Assembly (NCBI GenBank): GCA_910589025.1
Contig: CAJURM010000002.1
Span: 124,001 to 188,000 of the forward strand
Length of the DNA: 64,000 nucleotides
Source of the DNA: an uncultured Odoribacter sp.
Lineage (GTDB): Bacteria; Bacteroidota; Bacteroidia; Bacteroidales; Marinifilaceae
Direction: 5' to 3'
Of this stretch, positions 17,359 to 25,331 are shown piece by piece. Every line of letters starts with the position of its first letter. Position 1 is the first letter of the stretch. Position numbers and translations under genes: made by a program. Below the pieces are notes generated by a model, which made no database searches, was not told the DNA's origin, and saw nothing but the letters and a program-made list of their open reading frames with translations.

Positions 17359-18555
17359 TTAGTTTCCGGTGATGAGTTTTTCGGCCATGGCACTGGCAAT
17401 GTTGTAGCATTCTTCAGTGTCGGTGGACGAAAGGGCTCCTGTGGCTTCTGCATGAGGGCAGACGATTTCCCATTTCATTTTGTCTGCAAATTGGGTGAAG
17501 CGGGGAACGGCTCCGCCAGCCCAGGTCTTGTTGGCAAAGAAACTGACAAGGTGATTTTTAACCCCCATGTGTTCCAGTTCGTTGAGCAGGGTTTCCATTG
17601 TCGGGAAGATGCCGCCGTTGTAGGCGCAACTTCCTAAGATGACGCCTTTGTATCGGAAGATGTCGTTGATGATGTAGGACGGGTGGGTTTTGGAGGTATC
17701 GTGGATTCTGATTTTCCGGACACCTTTTTCCGCCAGGTAATGGGCAATGCAGTCTGCCATGTTCTCCGTGTGGCCGTACATGGAGCTGAAAGCGATAACG
17801 ACGCCGGGGTCGGTTTCGTATTTGCTCCATTTGTCGTATTTAGTGATGATGTCGCTGATGTGTGAACGCCAGATGGGGCCGTGGGTAGCGCAAATGGTTT
17901 CAATAGGCAGTGAGCTTAATTTTTTCAATGCCGTTTGGGCTGGTGCTCCGTACTTGCCGACAATGTTTGAGTAGTAGCGGCTGATTTCTTCTTCCAAGTA
18001 TGCTAGGTCTACCTGGTCGTCAAAAATTCCTCCGTCCAAGGTTCCGAAGGCTCCGAATATGTCACCGCTGAATAAAATTTTTTCGTCAGGAACATAGGTT
18101 ACCATCGTTTCGGGCCAATGTAACATTGGAGTCATGTAGAATTGCAGTTCCCGTTTACCTAAGGAAATTTTGTCTCCTTCTTTGATTTCCAGTAGATTGT
18201 TATGTATACCGTAGTAGTTTTGAAGCATAGGAAAAGTTTTGGCATTCCCTATGATGGTCAGTTCCGGATAGTGGCAAAGCAGGGCTTTGATGGAGCCGGA
18301 ATGGTCGGGTTCCATGTGGTTGATGATGAGGTAGTCTATTTTTCTGCCTTGCAGGATGTTTTCCAATTTGTCTAAGTAGTCTTCCATCCGGCTCCTTTCT
18401 ACGGTGTCGATGACGGCTATTTTTTCGTCAAGAATGACATAGGAGTTGTAGGCTACTCCTTTGGGGAGGGGCCAATAGTTTTCAAACAGGTGGGTTCTTC
18501 GGTCATTTACCCCTGTCCAGAAAATGTCTTTTTTGATTTCAGTAGTTTGGTACAT
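17359..18555 (-). CDS. FprA-family flavodiiron protein
   Basis: The 398-residue A-type flavoprotein has an N-terminal metallo-beta-lactamase-like domain with the complete diiron site: His80, Glu82, Asp84 and His85 in NHMEPDH, His146 in MLHWPET, Asp165 in SGDIFG and His225 in CATHGP. A C-terminal flavodoxin domain follows, with the FMN loop FSSMYGHTENMA near residue 255. Flavodiiron proteins reduce O2 and/or NO to harmless products and protect anaerobes. No rubredoxin domain is attached, so a separate electron donor is needed. It lies convergent to nfnAB, another redox operon. No clear -7 box is seen upstream, where the DNA is made of TTGAAA-like repeats. Confidence 0.96.
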   Translation of the reverse strand: MYQTTEIKKDIFWTGVNDRRTHLFENYWPLPKGVAYNSYVILDEKIAVIDTVERSRMEDYLDKLENILQGRKIDYLIINHMEPDHSGSIKALLCHYPELTIIGNAKTFPMLQNYYGIHNNLLEIKEGDKISLGKRELQFYMTPMLHWPETMVTYVPDEKILFSGDIFGAFGTLDGGIFDDQVDLAYLEEEISRYYSNIVGKYGAPAQTALKKLSSLPIETICATHGPIWRSHISDIITKYDKWSKYETDPGVVIAFSSMYGHTENMADCIAHYLAEKGVRKIRIHDTSKTHPSYIINDIFRYKGVILGSCAYNGGIFPTMETLLNELEHMGVKNHLVSFFANKTWAGGAVPRFTQFADKMKWEIVCPHAEATGALSSTDTEECYNIASAMAEKLITGN

Positions 18556-18595
18556 GTTGAAAAAGTTGAAATAGTTTAAAAGTTGAAAGGGATTG

Positions 18596-18648
18596 AAAAA
18601 GGTTGAAGAGTTGAAAAGAATCCCTCCTTTTCAACTCTTCAACTTTTT
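18596..18648. terminator. Terminator downstream of the C1 peptidase gene
   Basis: Perfect 17-bp arms at 18602-18618 and 18627-18643 enclose an eight-base loop and are flanked by A/T runs on both sides. It follows the C1 peptidase gene on the minus strand and precedes the flavodiiron gene. Neighbouring bases 18556-18660 repeat GTTGAAA-like units. Confidence 0.8.
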
Positions 18649-18674
18649 AATTTTTCAACTCTCTTTCTACGTTT

Positions 18675-19880
18675 TTATTTGATTCCGAGTTTCTCTTTCA
18701 GGGCTTGCGGAAGGGCATCTTTGTGAATCATCACGGATGTCGTTTTGTAAGCAACGAAAGGATAGGAAGCGTATAAGTAACCGTGGTATTTGTTGTAGTC
18801 GCCCCAGGAGTTTTTAACGATAAAATATTTATTACCGTTTTGATCTACTGCTTTTCCTACAACGTGCATACCGTGGTCGTCAGTGGTTTCGTAGTTGTCA
18901 AATGCTTCCTGGCGCATTTCTTGGGTGATTTGTTTTTGTACAACCGGTTTTTCAGCCAGTTTAGCCTGTTTGTCGGTTTTGTTCATTTTCACCCATTTGG
19001 CGATTTCGGCGTCTTTGGTTTCTACATTTTCAATGTCCGGGATGATGGCGATGCCGTCTCTCAGGAATCCGGTTTCAGATACGTCCGATCCCCAGGAAAA
19101 GGTGTAACCGTTGTCGATGGCTTTGTCTAATACGTCCATCAGTTCGTCCAACGGCAGGTTGTAGCTCATTTCGCCGATCCAGTTGTCCGGTACTTCTACG
19201 GCAAATTGCGTGTAGAACGGATGATGGGTAAAGGAGGTTAGGCTTATGTAGTCGTCCATGTTCAGTCCGGTAGCTTCTTTGTAGAAAGACATGGGGGTGT
19301 ATTCTTTGCCACGGAATGTGAATTTCTCCGGTTTGGATCCGAGGTAAGCGTCCAGAATGGCGTCGTATCCCCGTTTCCATGCGGTACTGATTTTGCGGTT
19401 CGGATTTTTTACGATAACATCTGCGTATGCTTTCAGAATGGCATCAAGTTCGCCGTGAGCGTGTACTTTTTCGCCGTAGTTGAGGCCTTTATATACTTCC
19501 AACGGAACGATACCGTAGTTTTTAATGGCCCAGGTCACATCGGCGGAGGCACCGCCTTGTCCGAAGTTCATACATCCGTGCATGCGGACATATTTGTTGG
19601 CTTTTTCGTCGTATGTGTTCCATACGATGTACATGGGGGAGAGGCTCACGGAGTCTTTACCGAGACGCATGATTTCTGATTCTAGGAAAGAAACGGTTGA
19701 CCATGACCAGCAAGTTCCGGCTCTGTCCTGTGATTTTACCGAAGTGTTCGGAAGGCGTTTGAGTTCGGTAAAAACGTACCCTTCTTTCGTATTTTCTTTC
19801 TTTTTTTTGTTATTGCTTGCTGTGGCGATTGTGGCGCAAGCCAGCAATATACCCAGTGTCAAGGATAGAGTTCTTCTCAT
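18675..19880 (-). CDS. C1-family peptidase (aminopeptidase C / bleomycin hydrolase type), exported
   Basis: The 401-residue protein starts with a signal peptide (RRTLSLTLGILLACATIATA) and a Lys-rich stretch. The papain-fold catalytic residues are Cys57 in QDRAGTCWSW, His339 in DDHGMHVVGKA and Asn357 in VKNSWGDY. The large insertion between Cys and His, the DDHGMH motif and the NSWG motif match the aminopeptidase C / bleomycin hydrolase group rather than simple papains. The signal peptide implies periplasmic or outer-membrane-associated peptide trimming. A possible degenerate -7 box (TACCTTTA) lies about 40 bases upstream. The gene is separated by 51 bases from the CPBP gene. Confidence 0.92.
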   Translation of the reverse strand: MRRTLSLTLGILLACATIATASNNKKKKENTKEGYVFTELKRLPNTSVKSQDRAGTCWSWSTVSFLESEIMRLGKDSVSLSPMYIVWNTYDEKANKYVRMHGCMNFGQGGASADVTWAIKNYGIVPLEVYKGLNYGEKVHAHGELDAILKAYADVIVKNPNRKISTAWKRGYDAILDAYLGSKPEKFTFRGKEYTPMSFYKEATGLNMDDYISLTSFTHHPFYTQFAVEVPDNWIGEMSYNLPLDELMDVLDKAIDNGYTFSWGSDVSETGFLRDGIAIIPDIENVETKDAEIAKWVKMNKTDKQAKLAEKPVVQKQITQEMRQEAFDNYETTDDHGMHVVGKAVDQNGNKYFIVKNSWGDYNKYHGYLYASYPFVAYKTTSVMIHKDALPQALKEKLGIK

Positions 19881-19931
19881 GTTTTTTTTATTTATATTGG
19901 TTAATTATGAACGTTTGTAAAGGTAGTAATT

Positions 19932-20816
19932 TTATTTTAACTCATCGTGTAAAAAGTGGTATTTCCGGTTGCAGATGGCGATAAAAATGATGCCGGCAAT
20001 TAAAAGAATCAGTGTGTCCAGGTGAGAGGCAGAGGGTGAGAGGTCTTTAAAAAGGGCGTGGGTCTGGAGTGCGGATGAATCGGAAGTGAAGGTAAGGGCT
20101 GCCAGAATGTTGTTGGCTGCATGCAGACCGATGGCCAATTCCAGCCCTTCATCTTTAAGGGCAATGAATCCTAGGAGTAATCCCATTGTGATGTATTGTG
20201 GCAAAGTAACTTCTGCACCAAAATTTTTGACTTCGGGGTTGGCGCTGTGCATGATTCCGAAAAGCAGGGCGACGAGGACAAAGGAAATCCAGCGTGATTT
20301 GAAAAAAAGGGCAAAGCCCTGCATCAGATAACCCCTGAACATGATCTCTTCAAAGGCTGTCTGGAAAGGAAGCAGTAGTAAGGAAATGATTGCTAATCCG
20401 ATGAAAGTTAGAAAGTTGAATTGTAAAATAATTTCGTTATTTTCGCGGGTATAGATTGTAATGCTCAGGGTTATCAAGGTTAATATCGCCCATACTCCGG
20501 CTCCGAAGAAAAAGCGTTGCCAGTTAAATTTCGGACGACTGGTTACGATATCCAGGTAATTTTTCCGGTGGATGTATTTGACGCAGAAAAACAGGGCAAA
20601 AAATCCTGCAACGAAAGTCAACAAGGTCAGTACCAGTCCCAGGTTTGTGTCTGTAACGGTATCCAGCATACCGTTTTGTAAAGTTTCCGGAGTGGTAATC
20701 AACATGTATATCAGTAGGGGAAGACTTGCGATTTGCATGATTAGGAAAACAATCAGAACGGTCAGGATGTACAGGGACCAGTTGTTTTTTCCGGTAAGAG
20801 CTTGTTCAATAAACAT
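19932..20816 (-). CDS. CPBP-family intramembrane glutamic endopeptidase
   Basis: The 294-residue protein has about eight hydrophobic segments. The CPBP (Abi) signature is present: EEIMFRGY near residue 165, a second motif with HSANPEV in LLFGIMHSANP, and a third HAANNILAAL near 235. These form the glutamic intramembrane protease active site, as in Rce1. The family cleaves or processes membrane and prenylated proteins; the bacterial substrate is unknown. It lies 15 bases downstream of ftsK and is almost certainly co-transcribed with it. No signal for independent regulation is visible. Confidence 0.9.
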   Translation of the reverse strand: MFIEQALTGKNNWSLYILTVLIVFLIMQIASLPLLIYMLITTPETLQNGMLDTVTDTNLGLVLTLLTFVAGFFALFFCVKYIHRKNYLDIVTSRPKFNWQRFFFGAGVWAILTLITLSITIYTRENNEIILQFNFLTFIGLAIISLLLLPFQTAFEEIMFRGYLMQGFALFFKSRWISFVLVALLFGIMHSANPEVKNFGAEVTLPQYITMGLLLGFIALKDEGLELAIGLHAANNILAALTFTSDSSALQTHALFKDLSPSASHLDTLILLIAGIIFIAICNRKYHFLHDELK

Positions 20817-20831
20817 AACGGTTGTTAGAGG

Positions 20832-23456
20832 TTAAAATTTATCACTCAGATTTTTTAACAGCATTTCCAGACTGTATTCATCAGGAATAAGTACCTGACG
20901 GGCTTTGCTTCCTTCAAAAGGGCCGACAACTCCGGCGGCTTCCAGTTGGTCGATGATGCGTCCCGCCCGGTTGTAGCCGATGGAGAAGCGCCGTTGTATG
21001 GAGGAAGTGGAGCCCTGTTGAGAATTAACAACTAAGCGGGCAGCCTCTTCAAATAAGGGGTCTTTTACCCCCAGGTCGGCGTCAGATATTCCATTTCCTG
21101 CTTCACCTTCCGGTGTGTATTCCGGTAGTGCAAATGCTGACGGGTAGGATTGCTGGCTGGCTATATAGTGAGTGATTGCGTCGATTTCCGGGGTGTCAAC
21201 GAAAGCACATTGTACCCGGGTCATTTCGCTTCCGACGGATATCAGCATATCTCCCCGTCCAATTAATTGATTAGCTCCCGGAGAGTCAAGGATGGTGCGG
21301 GAATCAATCATGGATGCTACTTTGAACGCGATACGAGCCGGGAAGTTGGCTTTGATTACTCCGGTGATGATGTTGGTAGAAGGCCTCTGGGTGGCAATAA
21401 TCATGTGAATACCTACAGCACGGGCCAATTGTGCGATACGGGCAATGGGTTGTTCCACGTCTTTACCTGCTGTCATGATCAGGTCGGCAAATTCGTCTAC
21501 AACGACGACGATGTAGGGCAGGTATTTGTGGCCTTTGGCCGGGTTTAGGTGTCGTTTGACAAATTTTTCGTTGTATTCTTTGATGTTTCTGACCTGTGCT
21601 TCTTTCAACAGGTCGTAGCGGCTGTCCATTTCAATACAGAGGGAATTCAGAGTATTGATTACTTTTGTTGTTTCGGTGATGATGGCTTCGTCTTCATCGG
21701 GAAGTTTGGCGAGGAAGTGTTTTTCAATCACCGAATAGATGCTTAATTCCACTTTTTTGGGGTCTACCATCACGAATTTCAGTTGTGACGGGTGTTTCTT
21801 ATAAAGCAGAGAGGTAATAATGGCATTCAGTCCGACTGATTTTCCTTGTCCTGTTGCTCCGGCTACCAGCAAGTGGGGCATTTTGGCCAAGTCGAAAGTA
21901 TAGGTTTCGTTGGAGATGGTGCGTCCCAAGGCGATGGGTAAGGCAAATTTGGATTCCTGGAATTTTTTTGAAGCAATGATGCCCCGCATGGATACAATTT
22001 CCGGATTCTGGTTGGGCACTTCAATGCCGATTGTTCCTGCTCCGGGAATGGGAGCAATGATGCGGATTCCCAGTGCTGCAAGACTCAGTGCGATGTCGTC
22101 TTCCAGGTTTTTGATTTTTGATATTTTTACTCCCGGAGCCGGAATGATTTCATATAGGGTAACCGTCGGCCCGATGGTGGCTTTGATTTTGGTGATTTCA
22201 ATTTTATAGTTTCGCAGGGTTTCGACGATTTTGTTTTTGTTTTCGTCCAGTTCTTCCTGAGTCACTTTGGGATTGCCGCTGGAGTGTTCTTCTAAGAGTT
22301 CCAGGGAGGGATATTGGTAGTTGGATAAATCGAGTGTCGGGTCGTAGTCTTCTTCGGGCTGCATGTTTTTGGCTACGGTTTCTTCCTGGTTTTCTGTATT
22401 GACGGTCAGTTCGATGTCTTCTTCCTCCTCTTCTTCGGGCATTACTTTGTAATCCAGCAAATCTTCCGGTTTGTCGGTGTCCAATGTGTCCGGGGCCTGT
22501 ATGGATGTGATTTCCGGCTGAAATTCAAAATCATTGATGGAGGCCGGAATGTTTTCAAACCCCTTTTCAATAGCGGGATTGTTTGTTCCCGGATAGAAGT
22601 CGTCAGCTGTTTTTATATAGTTAACTTCTTCCGTTTCGGGGGTGTCCGTCAGATTTTCATACTCTTCTTCCGGTGTGATGAATTCTTCTCTCGGTACCGG
22701 GAAGGATTCCGGTTCGGTTGGAAGTGCGGGTATTTCTTCTGCTGTTTCCGGATACAGCGGTTGAGTGGCAGGTGTTTCATCCGTTTGGGAATAATTCTGT
22801 TGTAGTGTTTCTTTCTTTTTCGGGAATAGGTTTTTCAAGAAATTGAGGCATTTATAAAATGTTTTCTCAAATCCGAAAAAGAGGATGGTGACAAATGTAA
22901 GCAGCAGGATGAGGAAAGTACCTATTCCCCCGGTCAGGGAGTTGAGCCATTGTGTGACAAAGTAGCCGTGGGCGCCTCCCGGGTATAAATACCCCTGGCG
23001 AATGTCGAAAAAGGAATAGATCATTTCGGCGAAGTAGCCGAAGAATAGGGAAATCCAGAGGATCAGAAAAAGGGTAATAAGAATTTTTTTACGGAATGCC
23101 GTAATTTTTCTTCCTGCGCTGCGTACGCCACACAATATCAGAATATAACAGAATAGGAAAGAGGAAATACCGAACCAACGGTTGATAAAAAGGTCGGACA
23201 TCCAGGCTCCCAACTTTCCGGCGGGGTTTCCCGCGATGATGTCCGGATTGGAAATGACTTGTCTTAGCCCTTTGTCTAACAGGCTCTGGTCAATACCTCC
23301 AGTGAGGAAGAATCCGCAAAAAGCGAAAAACAGATAGCAAGAGAAGAGGATAAGGGTTAGTCCGATAATGACACGTGTCCGGGGTTCTTGTAAAAAGGAA
23401 AAGGCAGAACCGGTTTCTTTTTTTTCTACCGGTCTGCGGTTTATGTTTTTTTTCAT
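20832..23456 (-). CDS. ftsK: DNA translocase FtsK
   Basis: The 874-residue protein has an N-terminal membrane domain with about four hydrophobic helices (residues 30-200). A long acidic, Pro/Glu/Thr-rich linker follows (about 205-410). The RecA-like motor contains the Walker A loop VAGATGQGKSVGLN near residue 530 and VVVVDEFADL near 650. The C-terminal winged-helix gamma domain (about 805-870) includes SSIQRRFSIGYNRAGRIIDQLE, which reads KOPS sites. It pumps chromosome termini through the division septum and activates dimer resolution. The CPBP protease gene follows after 15 bases. Upstream lie AT-rich heptamer repeats and a hairpin separating it from the acyl-CoA synthetase gene. Confidence 0.97.
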   Translation of the reverse strand: MKKNINRRPVEKKETGSAFSFLQEPRTRVIIGLTLILFSCYLFFAFCGFFLTGGIDQSLLDKGLRQVISNPDIIAGNPAGKLGAWMSDLFINRWFGISSFLFCYILILCGVRSAGRKITAFRKKILITLFLILWISLFFGYFAEMIYSFFDIRQGYLYPGGAHGYFVTQWLNSLTGGIGTFLILLLTFVTILFFGFEKTFYKCLNFLKNLFPKKKETLQQNYSQTDETPATQPLYPETAEEIPALPTEPESFPVPREEFITPEEEYENLTDTPETEEVNYIKTADDFYPGTNNPAIEKGFENIPASINDFEFQPEITSIQAPDTLDTDKPEDLLDYKVMPEEEEEEDIELTVNTENQEETVAKNMQPEEDYDPTLDLSNYQYPSLELLEEHSSGNPKVTQEELDENKNKIVETLRNYKIEITKIKATIGPTVTLYEIIPAPGVKISKIKNLEDDIALSLAALGIRIIAPIPGAGTIGIEVPNQNPEIVSMRGIIASKKFQESKFALPIALGRTISNETYTFDLAKMPHLLVAGATGQGKSVGLNAIITSLLYKKHPSQLKFVMVDPKKVELSIYSVIEKHFLAKLPDEDEAIITETTKVINTLNSLCIEMDSRYDLLKEAQVRNIKEYNEKFVKRHLNPAKGHKYLPYIVVVVDEFADLIMTAGKDVEQPIARIAQLARAVGIHMIIATQRPSTNIITGVIKANFPARIAFKVASMIDSRTILDSPGANQLIGRGDMLISVGSEMTRVQCAFVDTPEIDAITHYIASQQSYPSAFALPEYTPEGEAGNGISDADLGVKDPLFEEAARLVVNSQQGSTSSIQRRFSIGYNRAGRIIDQLEAAGVVGPFEGSKARQVLIPDEYSLEMLLKNLSDKF

Positions 23457-23495
23457 TGATAAGACAATTTTTTCGCAGACGAAGATACGAATTAA

Positions 23496-23523
23496 TTGAA
23501 AATTGAAAATTGAAAATTGAAAA
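23496..23523. repeat. Heptamer tandem repeat (TTGAAAA x4)
   Basis: Four consecutive copies of the heptamer TTGAAAA lie 40-67 bases upstream of the ftsK start codon. This kind of short array can vary in copy number by slippage. Similar GTTGAAA-like units occur near 18556-18660. Confidence 0.7.
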
Positions 23524-23555
23524 TATTTTACCGGAGAGGTTGTGCGGGAGAGAGG

Positions 23556-23588
23556 CCTTTCACTGAAACATTATGTTTCAGTGAAAGG
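23556..23588 (-). terminator. Hairpin after the first acyl-CoA synthetase gene
   Basis: Perfect 15-bp arms, CCTTTCACTGAAACA at 23556-23570 and its complement at 23574-23588, surround a TTA loop. It lies eight bases beyond the stop codon of the minus-strand gene. It lacks a strong T-run, so termination may be partial. Confidence 0.6.
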
Positions 23589-23596
23589 GGGCGGGT

Positions 23597-25243
23597 TTAT
23601 TGGTATAAAAATCTTTTTATGCTCCGTTTCGGCGTCTTTTCGAATTCTTCGTTGTAGATTTTAATTTTTGAAATCTGGCTGTACGCGGGTAGCGTTTGGT
23701 TCAGGGCTTTCCTGTTTTCTTCCATGATAGAGGGAATTTCACTTTCTTTGATTCGGGCGGCGTTGAGGCTGTCGAAATCGGGATAGATGAGGGCTGTCAG
23801 TTTCCCGTCCTGTTCAATGACGATGGATTCGGTGACATATTGCATGTTATTCAGCTGGTCTTCTATTTCTTCCGGATAAATGTTTTGCCCGTTGGGGCCC
23901 AAAAGCATGTTTTTGCTTCGTCCCTTAATGAACAGGTAGCCGTCAGAGTCTATGAGTCCCAGATCGCCTGTATGAAGCCATCCGTCCTGGTCTATGGCTG
24001 TGGCGGTTGCCTCTGGATTTTTGAAATATCCGGTCATGACACAGTCGCCTTTTGCCAGGATTTCACCGACGGTATTTTGCGGGTCTGCGGAGTCAATGCG
24101 TAGTTGTACGCGGTTGACGGCTTTTCCGCATGAGCCTTGTTTGAAAGTTTGCCAGTCGTCGTAGCTTAGAAGCGGTCCACATTCTGTCATTCCGTAACCT
24201 ACCGTATAGGGGAAATGGATGGAGCGCAGGAAGTTTTCGACTTCTTTGTTGAGAGCTGCGCCGCCGATGATGATTTCCTGGAATTTTCCTCCTAAGGCAT
24301 CCATGAGTTTTTGTCGGATGGTATCTTTGATTTTATCGTTGATGATGGGAATATTCATCAGCAGTTTCATGTGCGGCTTCTCAATGGCCGGAAATATTTT
24401 TTTGCGGATGATTTTTTCAATGACCAGAGGTACTGTGATAATCAAATCCGGTTTTACTTCTGCAAACGCATCGGCAATGATTTTGGGGGATGGGGTGCGG
24501 GACAGGAAATGGATGTGGGTACCGTTGACAAATTGGTAGATAAATTCAAATGCCAGTCCATACATGTGAGCCATGGGAAGCATACAGACAATTTGACTGC
24601 CCGGGTTGAAACCGAGTATCTCAATACCGAATTTCATGTTTGTCCACAGGCTCCGGTAGGTAAGCATGACACCTTTGGAGCTGCTGGTGGTCCCGGAGGT
24701 ATAGTTAATCAGTGCCAGTTCATCCAGGTGGTCGTAAGTGTACTTTACGTTGTTGGCTGTGAAGCGGTCGGGGTATTTTTTCCCGAAAAGTTCGTTCAGG
24801 CGTTCTCGGGCCAAAGTCAATTCTTTTTTATTGGAGTGGCGTAACGAGAAATCTTCGATACGTAGTATGCCGTCTAAGTCAGGCATGGCCGATTCGTCCA
24901 GGTTTTCCCAAACAACATCACCTGCGAAAAGAAGTCGGGCTTCCGAATGGTTGACAATGTGGTGTATATTGTCGGGTTTGAATTCGTTGAGTATGGGGAC
25001 GGCTATGGCTCCATAGGTCAGGGTGGCTAAAAAGGCAATGCCCCAGGATGACATATTCCGGCTGCACAGGGCGATTTTGTCCCCTTTCCGGATGCCGCTT
25101 TGCTCAAAAAGAATATGGAGTTTTTCAATCTTGCGTGCTACGTCTTTGTAGGAGGAGGTTGCTCCCTTGAAGTCTGTAAGGGAGGGTAGGTCCCAGTTTT
25201 TTTTAATACTATCTTCTACGTATTTCAGAAAACATTCTTGCAT
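23597..25243 (-). CDS. AMP-binding acyl-CoA synthetase/ligase (paralogue 1)
   Basis: The 548-residue protein is an ANL-superfamily adenylate-forming enzyme. It has the P-loop INYTSGTTSSSKGVML near residue 178, the adenylate motif GYGMTECGPLLSYDDW near 350, and HTGDLGLIDSDGYLFIKGR with a downstream hinge. It most resembles long-chain fatty acid-CoA ligases and would activate fatty acids with ATP. A full-length paralogue of the same size lies immediately upstream (25332-26978). The start is supported by a complete promoter: a TAnnTTTG box with a TTG 19 bases upstream. The substrate chain length cannot be inferred. Confidence 0.9.
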   Translation of the reverse strand: MQECFLKYVEDSIKKNWDLPSLTDFKGATSSYKDVARKIEKLHILFEQSGIRKGDKIALCSRNMSSWGIAFLATLTYGAIAVPILNEFKPDNIHHIVNHSEARLLFAGDVVWENLDESAMPDLDGILRIEDFSLRHSNKKELTLARERLNELFGKKYPDRFTANNVKYTYDHLDELALINYTSGTTSSSKGVMLTYRSLWTNMKFGIEILGFNPGSQIVCMLPMAHMYGLAFEFIYQFVNGTHIHFLSRTPSPKIIADAFAEVKPDLIITVPLVIEKIIRKKIFPAIEKPHMKLLMNIPIINDKIKDTIRQKLMDALGGKFQEIIIGGAALNKEVENFLRSIHFPYTVGYGMTECGPLLSYDDWQTFKQGSCGKAVNRVQLRIDSADPQNTVGEILAKGDCVMTGYFKNPEATATAIDQDGWLHTGDLGLIDSDGYLFIKGRSKNMLLGPNGQNIYPEEIEDQLNNMQYVTESIVIEQDGKLTALIYPDFDSLNAARIKESEIPSIMEENRKALNQTLPAYSQISKIKIYNEEFEKTPKRSIKRFLYQ

Positions 25244-25265
25244 AATGATTTGCTTTATATCAAGC

Positions 25266-25295
25266 CAAAGATAAATTTTTCATTCAGAAAGTCAA
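25266..25295 (-). promoter_or_regulatory. Full Bacteroidetes promoter for acyl-CoA synthetase 1
   Basis: TATCTTTG (25266-25273, minus strand) with TTG at 25293-25295, spaced by exactly 19 bases. It gives this paralogue its own transcription start, 23 bases before its start codon. Confidence 0.65.
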
Positions 25296-25331
25296 AATAA
25301 AACCTGCTTTTTGCCGGAAATGTCGTGTCAG

